A stretch of DNA of 64,000 nt from Sphingobacterium siyangense (GTDB lineage Bacteria; Bacteroidota; Bacteroidia; Sphingobacteriales; Sphingobacteriaceae), in contig NZ_VLKR01000025.1 in the NCBI RefSeq assembly GCF_007830445.1, positions 26,569 through 90,568 of the forward strand. Direction: 5' to 3'. Positions 25,620 through 36,287 of the stretch are shown piece after piece. Position 1 is the stretch's first letter; the number at the start of each line of letters is the position of its first letter. Under the pieces are notes generated by a model. That model ran no database searches. It had not been told where the DNA came from and saw nothing but the letters and a program-made list of their open reading frames with translations. The translations under genes and the position numbers were made by a program.

Positions 25620-28600
25620 TTAAAATGTAAAACCAAGTTTAAGACCTATACTTCTTGAATTAGGAACAGTCGCTTGTTCAAATCCTACTCCTCTTGAATC
25701 ACTCGAAACACCACCTGCTTCTGGATCCAAACGCATAGTATTAGATTTATGAACCCATAACAAAGCTAAATTAGTTCCCGTAATAGAAATATTGGCACGT
25801 TTTATTCCTTTTATCTTACTATACAAGTGTTTAGGCAAGTTATACGAAACATAAGCTTCTCTCAATTTCAAGAAAGAACCGTCGAAAACATACATTTCAG
25901 AAATACCGCCGTTTTCGTACCAGTCTTGTGCACTAGTTTCAATCGTATTTTCAACCCAGCCATCTTTTCCGTCCGACATTGCGAATCTTTCATTTGTCAT
26001 TACATCCTTACCAGCTACAATTGCACGTTCGCGAATGCCATTCGCTGCTGTAATTTCTGCAATACCTGTCGTATAACCATGGGCCATAGTTTGCGACCAC
26101 ACATCACCACCTTTTCTAAAGTCGAGCATAAATCCAAACCTGAAATCCTTGATAGTAAAATCGTTGCGCATAGAGGCTAAGAAATCGGGTACAGCTTGAC
26201 CAATATCCTGACCATCCAATGGTGTAGAAACCAAACCATTATTACCGACTTTTATTGCTCCCTTCATTGGACCATCTTCTACACGATCAAAACCAGAGCC
26301 AACTAAAGTTCCCCAAGGCTTACCAACGGATGCCATATTGGAAATACCCCAAGTCCAGCCAAGTCTGTAATCTTCTAAGCCCAATTGCGGATAAAGTTCA
26401 ACGACCTTATTCTTATCTCTTGAGAAGTTAATGGTCGTTGTCCAATTTAGCCCATCTCCTCTTTTTAGAATGTCGCCTCTTAATTGCAATTCAACACCTT
26501 TGCTTTTAATTTCACCAGCATTTAGGAATATAGAACTAAAACCAACCACATTCGATGTTGCCACCTGAAGCAATTGTTTTTTGTTGGTTTTATTATAGTA
26601 GGTAAAATCCACATGTAGGCGATCTTTGAATAAACCTAACTCAGTTCCGATTTCGTATGAGGTAATTGCTTCGGGTTCTAAGCCCTCAATTGCATACGTC
26701 ATACTCTTATACATCTGAGCTAAATTATTATAGGAATCTGTCTGTGCATAGTAGTAATTTCCGTTTTGATACGGACGAGTTGCATTACCTACCTTAACAA
26801 TGTTGAACCTCAATTTCCAAAAATTTAAATAATCACTTTTTAATCCTTCAAAACTAGCCGTAGGCAACCAACTTAAACTTGCTGAAGGATAAAAAAATGA
26901 TTTTTTCAGCGTTGAAGACCAATCATTCCGCGCGGTTAAATCTAAATATAACTCGTCTCGCCAACCTAAATTGGCTTGTGCATAGACAGAGTTTGATCGA
27001 CCTTTAGAATGATCCATTAAAGTATAGGCATCTCCAATTTTATTACTGATCGTATAGACCCCTAGTACATTCAACCCTCTGGCTCCTAACGTGTTTGTTT
27101 CAAACTGATAATCCCGATAATTTGCACCCAAAATCCCTGTCAAGCTCAGTTCTCCAAATTGTTTATTGAAGTTTGCAATAAAATCTGCATTGAATTCGGA
27201 ATTACTATTCTTCATTTCATCGAATTTTCCATTCCTGTTGTCGAAATTAAAATAGGTTGTCTCAAAAGTATGCGTATTATAATAATCCAATCCCACCCGA
27301 CCTTCAAATCTCAAAAAATCAAAAGGTTGATAATACAATGAAGTTTTCCCAAAAATACGATTCATTTTGAGAGCATTTTGAGACTCATGCATGGTATAAA
27401 ATGGATTCATATGATAGGCGGAATTCCAGTTGTAGTACGTATAATTTCCGGCCTCATCACGCTGATCCCAATTATTTTTCAGATCTTGCATATCTACCTG
27501 ACGGCCGAACCAGATCAACCCATTCATCGGATTAGCACTATCGTAACCTTGCATTACGAGATTATTACTTTCAGTACGTGTGAAATTACTCATAATGTCA
27601 TAAGAAAATTTATCGCTTAACTTATATTCATTATTTAACTGGGCTGTATATTTCTTTTGATCTGTATTGGGTACCGTCCCGCGCTGATCTCTAAAGGAAA
27701 TGGACGCCCGGGTAGAAGACTTATCTGTTTTAGAAAGTAAAGAAATATTATGATTTTGAGAAAAGCCTGTTTGAAAAAATTGCTTGACATTATTTTTATG
27801 GGAATTCCATGGAGTTGCTTGGCGTACACCGTTAACTTCAGGGCTATTAAATTGTGGAATCATTAACCCAATATCCATTCTAGGCCCCCAAGATTCATCA
27901 ATATTATCGTTGACACCAAATTCTCCTGTACCATCTACATAACTAAAAGAATTCTTAACTACATAATCCTGATAAGATTCTCCTCCTCCTAAAGTATTGT
28001 AACTATATTCATCTCCTCTTGACCCTTGACCATATAAATTTTGATACTTTGGTAAATTGACTACTCTATCAATAGAAAAATTACCATCGTACGAAATTTG
28101 TACGCCATTGGCAGCGCGTTTGCCTGATTTGGTAGTAATCATAATAACACCAGCGCCTGCTCGCATACCGTAAAGTGCGGCTGCTCCACCTTTCAAGATA
28201 TTTAAGCTTTCAATATCATCTGGATTAATGTCATTCAAGCCCGACCCATAGTCAACCCCTGAATAAGTATTATCTCCCGAACGTTGTGCTTCATTTGTAA
28301 TGGGAATACCATCTACGACAATCAAGGGTTGTTGATCTTTCTGTAACGAAGAATTACCTCGGATGGAAATACGAGCTGAAGAACCTATTGCACCCCCAAA
28401 TTGATTAACTTGAACTCCAGCAGCTTTACCAGCCAATGCGCCCGTTAAGCTATGTTGCCCAGCATCTGTCAATTCACTCGCCTTAATTTCCTGCGTGGCA
28501 TAACCTAAAGATTTCTTATCTCTAGTAATTCCCATCGCAGTTACCACAACTTCGTCCAAATTGCGCTCATCAGTCGTTAATGTGACCTGAAGTGAAGTCT

Positions 28601-28853
28601 GATTGGTCAAATTTACTACTTTACGGTCATAACCCACTGCTGACACACTTAATGTCCCCGCCTGCTTATAGTTAATCGTAAATTCACCATTTTGTCCACT
28701 TTGGGTTGCTGTTCCATCTCTTAGCGTGATTGTAACTCCAGGGATAGGTTTCCCGTCTTGGTCGATCACCTTCCCCTTCAAAACTGTCTGTGCGTATACT
28801 GCCGAGCTTACCAAGAAGGTAGCAGCTAGCATAGCGATACTTTTTCTGTTCAT
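25620..28853 (-). CDS. SusC/RagA-family TonB-dependent outer-membrane receptor
   Basis: The 1,077-aa receptor is complete: signal peptide (SAVYAQ), carboxypeptidase-D-like domain (KGKVIDQDGKPIPGVTITL), TonB-box region (LDEVVVTAMGITRDKKSLGYA), plug domain with IRGNSSLQKDQQPLIVVDG, and a barrel ending SRSIGLKLGFTF. It forms an outer-membrane importer with the PF12771-type SusD encoded 44 bp later. An AraC regulator gene lies upstream in the same direction but behind a terminator. The substrate is unknown. Confidence 0.95.
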   Translation of the reverse strand: MNRKSIAMLAATFLVSSAVYAQTVLKGKVIDQDGKPIPGVTITLRDGTATQSGQNGEFTINYKQAGTLSVSAVGYDRKVVNLTNQTSLQVTLTTDERNLDEVVVTAMGITRDKKSLGYATQEIKASELTDAGQHSLTGALAGKAAGVQVNQFGGAIGSSARISIRGNSSLQKDQQPLIVVDGIPITNEAQRSGDNTYSGVDYGSGLNDINPDDIESLNILKGGAAALYGMRAGAGVIMITTKSGKRAANGVQISYDGNFSIDRVVNLPKYQNLYGQGSRGDEYSYNTLGGGESYQDYVVKNSFSYVDGTGEFGVNDNIDESWGPRMDIGLMIPQFNSPEVNGVRQATPWNSHKNNVKQFFQTGFSQNHNISLLSKTDKSSTRASISFRDQRGTVPNTDQKKYTAQLNNEYKLSDKFSYDIMSNFTRTESNNLVMQGYDSANPMNGLIWFGRQVDMQDLKNNWDQRDEAGNYTYYNWNSAYHMNPFYTMHESQNALKMNRIFGKTSLYYQPFDFLRFEGRVGLDYYNTHTFETTYFNFDNRNGKFDEMKNSNSEFNADFIANFNKQFGELSLTGILGANYRDYQFETNTLGARGLNVLGVYTISNKIGDAYTLMDHSKGRSNSVYAQANLGWRDELYLDLTARNDWSSTLKKSFFYPSASLSWLPTASFEGLKSDYLNFWKLRFNIVKVGNATRPYQNGNYYYAQTDSYNNLAQMYKSMTYAIEGLEPEAITSYEIGTELGLFKDRLHVDFTYYNKTNKKQLLQVATSNVVGFSSIFLNAGEIKSKGVELQLRGDILKRGDGLNWTTTINFSRDKNKVVELYPQLGLEDYRLGWTWGISNMASVGKPWGTLVGSGFDRVEDGPMKGAIKVGNNGLVSTPLDGQDIGQAVPDFLASMRNDFTIKDFRFGFMLDFRKGGDVWSQTMAHGYTTGIAEITAANGIRERAIVAGKDVMTNERFAMSDGKDGWVENTIETSAQDWYENGGISEMYVFDGSFLKLREAYVSYNLPKHLYSKIKGIKRANISITGTNLALLWVHKSNTMRLDPEAGGVSSDSRGVGFEQATVPNSRSIGLKLGFTF

Positions 28854-29288
28854 AAGTTTAGTTTCAGATGTATTAGTTTATAGTGCTTTTTGTAATAACT
28901 AAGTTATAAGTACTTGATTGGCATTGATAACTAAATTTTAACAAGTATTGCCCAGTTATTAACCCAAAGTGTTAAATAGCTAAATTTAACCCAACCAATC
29001 ACAACATAAAAAACTCTTACACGAGTACATCTTCACAACAATAGCCTACCTATCCACTCCCCACACACCGATTTACAAGTAAAACCACAGAAACATATTA
29101 ATCTAATTTATTTTACTACATTTTTTGGTAATTTTATTGGAAAAAGCTTTAAAAAACCAAAATAAAAACCAAAAAAAAGAGAATTACCTACATTTTTCAC
29201 AAGATATTTCAAAAAAAACTTAAGATAAATAGCTTTTAAAAAAGTTTAGGCACATAGGAAAGAAAAAAGACATCTAAATAAAAAAGAA
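28854..29288. other. Long AT-rich leader upstream of the SusC-SusD operon
   Basis: No gene is supported here. It contains short palindromes such as ATAACT-A-AGTTAT (28902-28914) and several TTAAC/GTTAA motifs that might bind a regulator. It must hold the SusC promoter, which I could not place with confidence. Confidence 0.45.
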
Positions 29289-29339
29289 TAAAATTCTGCC
29301 AAGAATTGCCATATGCGTTCCATTCTTAGCAGAATTTTA
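29289..29339. terminator. Hairpin between the AraC gene and the SusC leader
   Basis: Bases 29289-29306 (TAAAATTCTGCCAAGAAT) pair with 29322-29339 with one mismatch over 18 bp, flanked by A and T. It probably ends the AraC transcript, separating it from the susCD operon. Confidence 0.7.
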
Positions 29340-29471
29340 CTTTCGAATTCATATATTTAAAAGTCTAGCCAAGCCAACCGAGCCGCTAGCGAGATTAATT
29401 AAGAAATCTAGACTTATTTACTCGTATTCCTTATTCCGGTACAATCTAATTCTCCATTGGAATTTCTTGAA

Positions 29472-30356
29472 CTAAATAACAGAATAGAGTGTTTGTTTAT
29501 ATTGCTGCACATATTCCTTTGGATTGCAGCCCACAATTTGCTTAAAAACTCGGTTAAAATTAGTAATACTATTAAAGCCGCTGTTGTATGCAATAAACGA
29601 AACACTGTCTAGGTGTTCTTCGTTTAGTTGATTACAAACTTCTTTGACTCTTATCCGGTTAAGATAGGTCACAAAAGTAACACCACAATGCTTTTTAAAA
29701 TATCGACAAAATGCCTGCGGAGTAAGATTTGCATGGTCAGCAACATCTTCCAGCGTAATTTCGTCTTTAAAGTGCTCCTTAATATAATTGCAGATGAAAT
29801 TAATGCGATTTGATCCGTGCATCGTATCAAAGGCAACTTCTACCCGTTCGTTACAAAGTGCTTCCGCCTCCCGTGAAATATTTGCCAATGCTCGTAATAA
29901 ATAGAAAAAGTGCATTAACTTATCCATCTGATCAGCTGACTTCAATTGACAAACCCGTTCCGATATCTGCTCAAAATACGTTTCCGGCACCTTAAATCCT
30001 CTAGAGTTATTATAGATAAATTGATTCAGCGATTCAAATTCATCCAAAGAAAATAGTGATTTCAGTTTACCATTGGGATCAAAAAAGATAGAAACAGAAC
30101 GTGATTCATTGGAAAGACCATCTTGGGACGCAGACTTAAAAACATGTGGTTGATTCGCACCTAAAAAGAATATATCATTTTCCTTAAAGGGATGGAGCGT
30201 ATCTTCAACAATCAAAATTCCACTACCCTTTTTTATCCACATTAACTGAGCCTCCTGATGACGATGAAAATAGGGATAGAAAGCTTCCAAAACATCTTCT
30301 TGCACAGTTAAACTTTGCCCTCGGGTTGTCGGCACGTTAAATTGAAGCGTTTTCAT
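29472..30356 (-). CDS. AraC-family transcriptional regulator with N-terminal cupin
   Basis: The 294-aa regulator has an N-terminal cupin-like sensor region (FHRHQEAQLMWIKKGSGILIV, then ENDIFFLGANQPHVF) and a C-terminal AraC double helix-turn-helix (ITLEDVADHANLTPQAFCRYFKKHCGVTFVTYLNRIRV, then SISYNSGF-like FIAYNSGFNSITNFNRVFKQIVGCNPKEY). It is likely to respond to a small sugar or metabolite. It lies upstream of the SusCD operon and divergent from the peptidase operon; either could be a target. Confidence 0.92.
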   Translation of the reverse strand: MKTLQFNVPTTRGQSLTVQEDVLEAFYPYFHRHQEAQLMWIKKGSGILIVEDTLHPFKENDIFFLGANQPHVFKSASQDGLSNESRSVSIFFDPNGKLKSLFSLDEFESLNQFIYNNSRGFKVPETYFEQISERVCQLKSADQMDKLMHFFYLLRALANISREAEALCNERVEVAFDTMHGSNRINFICNYIKEHFKDEITLEDVADHANLTPQAFCRYFKKHCGVTFVTYLNRIRVKEVCNQLNEEHLDSVSFIAYNSGFNSITNFNRVFKQIVGCNPKEYVQQYKQTLYSVI

Positions 30357-30862
30357 AGTTTATTTAGTTTTATGTTTACTGTTTAGTAATATAAATATAA
30401 CAACTACAATGGAAGATTACTTCTTGCAAACAAAACATAAAAATACTATACCAAAATATGTTTAGAATCCGACAATATTTAATAATCCCTAAGAAATACG
30501 CAAACCAAAACAGATAATTTACACCAAAAATTCATCAGCATAAAAAAAATGGGTTAAAATACAATTAGACTTTGATAAATTGTGCAAATTATTATTCAAC
30601 AGAAAGGCTGAACTTTATTTAATTTCGTTGTTTGACCTTTTTAGAGACAAAATGGCGAGCATATTCATTTGTAACAACAGCAAACACCGCACTATCAAAG
30701 ATAGACCTTTAAATAAATGATTTTGACATGCATAAATTTTACGATATTCGTATTGGACAATAAACCGCTAGGTAGACAATTCTACTTCAAGCCGAAGCAG
30801 ATTACAAACAATTCATGATTTTAGCACAACAGACACAGTACCTCCTTTAATTCCCAAAACTT
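30357..30862. other. Divergent intergenic region (AraC / peptidase operon)
   Basis: About 500 bp of AT-rich sequence without a supported gene. It should contain promoters for the AraC gene and for the peptidase operon. TTTTGACATG near 30720 could be a -33 element, but the -7 match is weak. No riboswitch or RNA fold was recognised. Confidence 0.4.
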
Positions 30863-32251
30863 ATGTTCAAAAAAGAAATATATCTTAATCGCCGAAATAA
30901 TCTATTATCAAAGATCACGACTGGCAAAATTCTTTTGCTAGGCAGCATTGAAAATCCGATCAATTTTGAGCACAATACCTATCCCTTCCGTCAAGACAGT
31001 AGCTTTTTATATTATATCGGTATCAAAAGCCCACGTTTGGCGGCTGTATTGGACACTGAAAAAAACGAGACCATACTATTTGGTGATGAAATGACCATTG
31101 ACGATATTGTGTGGATGGGCCAACAGCAGACTTTAGCTGAAAAGGCTGACCTTTCCGGTATCAGCAAAATCCTGCCTTTCAATCAACTCTTTGACTATCT
31201 TAACAAAGGAAAACAGGAAGATGTTCACTACCTTCCTCCTTATCAGTCGCATAATAAGTTATTACTTGAGCAGCTAACCGGCCGTTCCGCAAATCAGCTC
31301 CAGCCCTCTGTGGCTTTGATTAAAGCTGTCGTTGCCCAGAGAAGTATCAAAACGGCAGAAGAAATTATCGAATTAGAGAAAGCCGTAGATATTGCTGTTG
31401 ATATGCACCGCATTGCTATGCGAATGACAAAACCTGATCGTTACGAATATCAGATCAGCAATGCCATGCAACATTTTGCGCAAGATCAGGGAACGTCCTT
31501 CTCCTATCCTCCGATAGTCACAAAACGGGGTGAAATTCTGCACAATCATATGCAATTTCACCAGCTTTATGAAGGTGATCTCCTGCTCAATGATTCGGGC
31601 GTAGAAACGGCCATGGGCTATGCTTCGGACCTGACCAGAACCTTTCCCGTAGGAAAACGTTTTACGGCTTTACAAGAGGAAATTTACCAGATTGTCTTAC
31701 ATGCGTTTAAATCTGCAGAGCAGCTGCTGACATTCGGAATACGTTTTAAAGAAATACATTTAAAAGCCTGTGAAGCGCTTGTAGACGGACTTATACAAAC
31801 CGGATTCATGAAAGGCAACGCACAAGATGCGGTCATGAATCACGCGCATGCGCTTTTCTTTCAATGCGGACTAGGCCATATGCTCGGTCTTGATGTGCAT
31901 GATATGGAGGATCTTGGTGAACAATATGTTGGCTATACTGAAGCTGAGCCAAAAGATACCAAGACTTTTGGAATCAAATCGCTGCGGCTAGGTAAGAAAT
32001 TGGAGGCTGGCAACGTGCTAACCGTTGAACCCGGCATCTATATTATTCCTGAATTAACGCAGCTTTGGGAACAGCAAAATTTACACAGGGACTTTATCAA
32101 TTATGATTTCTTAAAAAAACATCTCGATTTCGGCGGGATTCGTATTGAAGATAATTATCTTATTGAAACAGATGGATACCGTCGTTTAGGAAAATACCTT
32201 GAACGCGAGATTCAGGAGATCTATCAACTCAAAGACAATCCAATTGATTAA
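30863..32251 (+). CDS. pepP: Xaa-Pro aminopeptidase (M24B family)
   Basis: The 462-aa cytosolic metallo-aminopeptidase removes N-terminal residues that precede proline. An N-terminal creatinase-like domain (about 1-170) is followed by the pita-bread M24 domain. The metal ligands are recognisable: Asp in LLNDSGVE, Asp in YASDLTRTFP, His in GLGHMLGLDVHDM, Glu in LTVEPGIYI, Glu in GGIRIEDNYL. There is no signal peptide. It leads a three-gene plus-strand group with a DPP-IV-like protease and an M1 aminopeptidase, a set suited to proline-rich peptides, opposite a hydroxyproline catabolic operon. Confidence 0.93.
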   Translation: MFKKEIYLNRRNNLLSKITTGKILLLGSIENPINFEHNTYPFRQDSSFLYYIGIKSPRLAAVLDTEKNETILFGDEMTIDDIVWMGQQQTLAEKADLSGISKILPFNQLFDYLNKGKQEDVHYLPPYQSHNKLLLEQLTGRSANQLQPSVALIKAVVAQRSIKTAEEIIELEKAVDIAVDMHRIAMRMTKPDRYEYQISNAMQHFAQDQGTSFSYPPIVTKRGEILHNHMQFHQLYEGDLLLNDSGVETAMGYASDLTRTFPVGKRFTALQEEIYQIVLHAFKSAEQLLTFGIRFKEIHLKACEALVDGLIQTGFMKGNAQDAVMNHAHALFFQCGLGHMLGLDVHDMEDLGEQYVGYTEAEPKDTKTFGIKSLRLGKKLEAGNVLTVEPGIYIIPELTQLWEQQNLHRDFINYDFLKKHLDFGGIRIEDNYLIETDGYRRLGKYLEREIQEIYQLKDNPID

Positions 32252-32329
32252 TTAACGAACAACTCACATAATGATAAACCCAAAAAGTAAACTTAAATTC
32301 TTTTGGGGTCAACTCAAACAGATAAACAA

Positions 32330-34504
32330 ATGAACAGCATTAAACAGTCGATCTTTATTATTCTAATACTGATTTTTCAGGTTCCAGCTTCCCTTTTTCC
32401 GCAGCGACTCTGGACAGATCATGGTGATCAATATTATGAATTTTCCGACAAGGGAATAGAAATGGTCAACCCCAAAAATGGGGTGCGCTCCATCTTCCTT
32501 TCACAGCAATCGCTTATTCCGAAAGGAGCAACAGCAGCCTTGAAAGTCGAAAATTTTTCCATTTCCAAAAACAAGGAGCTTATTTTGATCTATACCAATA
32601 GCAAAAGAGTATGGCGCGAGAATACAAGAGGCGATTATTGGGTTTACAACAAAAAGACCAATCAGCTGCAGCAACTAGGCCAAAAATTCCCGGCCTCACA
32701 ACTGATGTTTGCGAAGTTTAACCCGCAAGCAGATAAGGTCGCCTACGTCAATAAAGCCGACCATAATGTTTACGTGGAAGATCTCGCCAGTGGCAGCATC
32801 GTTTCCGTTACCAAAGATGGAACAGACCGTTTAATCAATGGTACTTTCGATTGGGTTTACGAGGAAGAATTTGGATGTAAAGATGGTTTCCGCTGGTCGC
32901 CCGACGGTGCTTCCATTGCTTATTGGAAGCTTGATGCCCGCAACATCCGTAATTTTCTGATGATCAACAATACGGATAGCCTCTACTCCTATACCATTCC
33001 CGTGGAGTATCCTAAAGTTGGACAATCGCCGAGTGCCTGTTCGATATGGACCTATGAAATCGCCACTGGAAAAAATACCATGCTGAATATCCCGGGAGAT
33101 CCCAACCAGCACTATATTCCCCGCATGGAATGGTGTCTTGATAGCAAGCAGGTTATCCTAGAGCAGCTCAACAGAAAACAAAATGAGAGCAAAATCTATA
33201 CCGTAGCTCTCTCCGATAATAAAGCGCAAAACATACATCAGGAGCAAAGCGACTCGTGGATTGATATCAAAGCACGATGGAACAACAACGATCCTTCGGG
33301 ATGGGACTGGGTTCAAGGTGGCAAGGCCTTTATCTGGGTCTCGGAAAAGGACGGCTGGCGCAAAATCTATCAGATTGATTTATCGGGCAACGAGAAGCTG
33401 GTTATGAAAGCGGACTATGATATGATCAATCTTGACTTTTTCGATCCGAAAAATGAAACGATTTATTTTACCGCCTCTCCAAGCAATGCAACGCAGAAGT
33501 ATCTGTATAGTGTATCGACGAAAGGCGGAGTTCCAAAAAGACTGACCCCGGCCTCATACGAAGGCACCTGCGATTATGATATTTCAAAAGACGGTAAAAT
33601 TGCCATCTTCAGCTTTAGCAACCGGGCTACATTAAAACACAATGCCGTTATTGAGTTACCGACACACAAAATACTCGTAGACTTTGATTTTAAACGTGAA
33701 AAAAAAGTCAGCGATGGTATTGCCGAGTTTTTTAAAGTTAAAACAACGGACGGTATTGAGTTAGACGGCTGGATGGTAAAACCACTTGATTTCGATCCCA
33801 ATAAAAGGTATCCTGTCGTCTTTATGGTCTACGGCGAACCAGCATCACAAACTGTATTAGACAATTTCGGTGCAGGCTATAACAGTTTATATAAAGGAAA
33901 TATGGCGCAGGATGGCTACATTTATATTTCTTTGGATAATCGCGGAACTCCTGCTCCTAAAGGCAGTTTGTGGCGAAAAAGCATCTACCGCAATATCGGG
34001 CAGCTCAATATTCGCGACCAGGCTTTGGCAACACAAGAAATCCTGAAATGGCCTTTTGTCGACAATTCACGTGTGGCCGTCTGGGGCTGGAGCGGTGGCG
34101 GATCAAGCACGCTGAACCTACTGGGACAATATCCTCAAATCTATAAAACGGGTATCGCCATTGCAGCTGTAGCAAATCAGCTCCTTTACGACAACGTATA
34201 TCAAGAACGCTACATGGGCCTCCCCCAAGAAAATCTTGCAGACTTTGAAAACGGCTCTCCGCTGAAATATGCAAAAAACATCAAAGGTAATTTACTCTAT
34301 ATCCATGGAACCGGAGACGACAATGTGCATTATCAAAATGCAGAAGTCCTGATCAATGAACTGATCAAAAATAACGTGCAGTTCCAGTTGATGTCTTACC
34401 CCAACCGCAGCCATTCGATCAGCGAGGGACAAGGTACACATGAACATTTAAAAACATTATTTACAAACTATCTAAAATTACATTGCCCTCCGGGTGGAAG
34501 ATAG
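32330..34504 (+). CDS. S9B dipeptidyl peptidase IV-like serine peptidase, exported
   Basis: The 724-aa protein has a signal peptide (LILIFQVPASLFPQ), an eight-bladed beta-propeller domain with DYWVYNKKT and the EEFGCKDGFRWSPDG motif (the EE pair that fixes substrate N-termini in DPP IV), and an alpha/beta-hydrolase domain. The triad is Ser about 586 (WGWSGGGSS), Asp in HGTGDDNVH and His in NRSHSIS. It would release X-Pro dipeptides in the periplasm. I use ATG 32330; a TTG at 32303 is in frame but precedes the signal peptide. It is 78 bp after the Xaa-Pro aminopeptidase gene. Confidence 0.92.
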   Translation: MNSIKQSIFIILILIFQVPASLFPQRLWTDHGDQYYEFSDKGIEMVNPKNGVRSIFLSQQSLIPKGATAALKVENFSISKNKELILIYTNSKRVWRENTRGDYWVYNKKTNQLQQLGQKFPASQLMFAKFNPQADKVAYVNKADHNVYVEDLASGSIVSVTKDGTDRLINGTFDWVYEEEFGCKDGFRWSPDGASIAYWKLDARNIRNFLMINNTDSLYSYTIPVEYPKVGQSPSACSIWTYEIATGKNTMLNIPGDPNQHYIPRMEWCLDSKQVILEQLNRKQNESKIYTVALSDNKAQNIHQEQSDSWIDIKARWNNNDPSGWDWVQGGKAFIWVSEKDGWRKIYQIDLSGNEKLVMKADYDMINLDFFDPKNETIYFTASPSNATQKYLYSVSTKGGVPKRLTPASYEGTCDYDISKDGKIAIFSFSNRATLKHNAVIELPTHKILVDFDFKREKKVSDGIAEFFKVKTTDGIELDGWMVKPLDFDPNKRYPVVFMVYGEPASQTVLDNFGAGYNSLYKGNMAQDGYIYISLDNRGTPAPKGSLWRKSIYRNIGQLNIRDQALATQEILKWPFVDNSRVAVWGWSGGGSSTLNLLGQYPQIYKTGIAIAAVANQLLYDNVYQERYMGLPQENLADFENGSPLKYAKNIKGNLLYIHGTGDDNVHYQNAEVLINELIKNNVQFQLMSYPNRSHSISEGQGTHEHLKTLFTNYLKLHCPPGGR

Positions 34505-34526
34505 ACCGAATAGTTATCATTTACAG

Positions 34527-36200
34527 ATGAAAAGAATACTATTATATGCATTGGGAACCTGCGGTCTACTGACCGCAGGCATACAGCAATCAGCGGCCCA
34601 GCTGATGAAAGAAAAAAATGAATTCACAAGAGCGGATTCACTGCGCGGATACCTGTCACCGCTGCGAACCTGCTACGATATCCAATACTACCATTTGGAT
34701 GTTAAGGTAGATATAGACAATAAGTTTATTTCGGGTTCAAACCTTTTCCGTTTCAAGGCCACAACTGATTTTAATCGCCTGCAATTTGATCTTTTTGCAA
34801 ATCTCAACGTAGACAAAGTCGTATATAAGGGGAAAGAACTTTCCTTTACCAGAGAACACAATGCTGTCTTTGTCGAATTTCCTGCGACTATCAAGAAAGG
34901 AATACAGGAAGAGTTTACGGTATATTACGAAGGCCATCCTACAGAAGCGGTCAAAGCTCCCTGGGACGGCGGCTTTGACTGGAAAAAAGATAGCAATGGA
35001 AAGCCATGGGTGGCCACGGCCTGCCAGGGTATGGGTGCGAGTGTCTGGTGGCCAAACAAAGACCATCAATCCGATGAAGTGGATAGTATGCTGATTTCCA
35101 TCGCTGTCCCGAAAGAGGTGATGAATGTTTCCAATGGACGTTTGGTCAAGGTAGAAAAGATGAAGGATGGTTACACCAAATACCACTGGAAAGTTGCCAA
35201 TCCGATCAACAACTATAATGTCGCCATCAACATCGGCGACTACGTTCATTTTAAGGAAAAATACAAAGGTGAAAAAGGGCCATTGGATATAGACTACTAT
35301 ATTTTGCGCGAAAACGATACGGCAGAAAAAAAAGCCCATCTTCAGAAAAACGCCAACCAGACCTTAGAAGCCTTTGAACATTGGTTTGGTCCATACCCAT
35401 TCTATGAAGATGGCTATAAACTTGTTGAAACCTACCATACCGGCATGGAACACCAGAGTGCCATTGCCTATGGTAACCATTACCAGAATGGCTATCGCGG
35501 CGGGGATGCGTCGGGAACCGGCTGGGGACATAAATGGGATTTTATTGTGGTCCACGAATCTGGTCACGAATGGTTTGGCAACAATATTACTTCAGCTGAT
35601 CTAGCCGATATGTGGATTCACGAAAGCTTCACTAATTATTCCGAAGGCTTATTTATCGACTATTTCTATGGTAAGGAAGCCAGCCAGGCTTACGCCCATG
35701 GTATCCGGAGCGGGATCCAAAATGATAGCCCCATCCAGGGCCCTTACCATGTAAATAAAGAGGGATCTGGGGATATGTATCCCAAAGGCGGTGTTATGCT
35801 TAACATGATCCGTACGATGATCGACAATGATGAAAAGTGGCGGAATATTCTGCGGGGATTAAACAGCAAGTTTTATCACCAACAAGTCGATTATACTGAT
35901 GTTGTCAACTACGTAAGCCAGCAGTCCGGCCTAGACCTGCTGAAAGTGTTTGAACAGTATGTAAAGCATACTGCCATTCCTACACTGGAAATCAAACAAG
36001 ATCCTTCAGGCAGAATATTGGGCCGCTGGATCAGCGAAGTCAAAGGCTTCCATATGCCCATACATATTGGCGTAAAAGGTCAAAAAAGAGAACTTATCCA
36101 GTTGGACCAACATTTCAGACCGATTAAAGTAGCCGGTTTAACGAAAGAGAATATCGATATTGATACGTTTAACTATTATGTCGGCGTATTGTTCGAATAA
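34527..36200 (+). CDS. M1-family metallo-aminopeptidase, exported
   Basis: The 557-aa zinc aminopeptidase has a signal peptide (GIQQSAAQ). The N-terminal beta-domain precedes the catalytic domain with the exopeptidase motif TGMEHQSAIAYG (GxMEN-like) and zinc motif HESGHEWFG near residue 342, with the downstream WIHESFTNYSEG carrying the third ligand Glu. I chose ATG 34527 over the longer frame overlapping the S9B stop. A 9-bp perfect hairpin (34558-34566/34571-34579, core CCTGCGGTC) lies within the signal-peptide codons. It is the last gene of the peptidase group, before a strong terminator. Confidence 0.92.
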   Translation: MKRILLYALGTCGLLTAGIQQSAAQLMKEKNEFTRADSLRGYLSPLRTCYDIQYYHLDVKVDIDNKFISGSNLFRFKATTDFNRLQFDLFANLNVDKVVYKGKELSFTREHNAVFVEFPATIKKGIQEEFTVYYEGHPTEAVKAPWDGGFDWKKDSNGKPWVATACQGMGASVWWPNKDHQSDEVDSMLISIAVPKEVMNVSNGRLVKVEKMKDGYTKYHWKVANPINNYNVAINIGDYVHFKEKYKGEKGPLDIDYYILRENDTAEKKAHLQKNANQTLEAFEHWFGPYPFYEDGYKLVETYHTGMEHQSAIAYGNHYQNGYRGGDASGTGWGHKWDFIVVHESGHEWFGNNITSADLADMWIHESFTNYSEGLFIDYFYGKEASQAYAHGIRSGIQNDSPIQGPYHVNKEGSGDMYPKGGVMLNMIRTMIDNDEKWRNILRGLNSKFYHQQVDYTDVVNYVSQQSGLDLLKVFEQYVKHTAIPTLEIKQDPSGRILGRWISEVKGFHMPIHIGVKGQKRELIQLDQHFRPIKVAGLTKENIDIDTFNYYVGVLFE

Positions 36201-36230
36201 AAACAGCTTCAACGTTACCAACATGAAATA

Positions 36231-36280
36231 AACACAGCGCCCCAGAAAGTTAGCTACTTTCCGGGGCGCTGTGTTTTTGA
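36231..36280. terminator. Terminator between the convergent peptidase groups
   Basis: A 20-bp stem (36231-36250 with 36256-36275, one mismatch; core AGCGCCCC/GGGGCGCT) has a 5-nt loop and is followed by T on the plus strand. It ends the plus-strand peptidase group and may also serve the minus-strand operon. Confidence 0.85.
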
Positions 36281-36287
36281 ACCACTC

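Noticed and set aside
34737..35339. 200-aa minus-strand ORF
   Set aside because: It lies wholly antisense to the intact M1 aminopeptidase with its zinc motif; composition fits a shadow frame.
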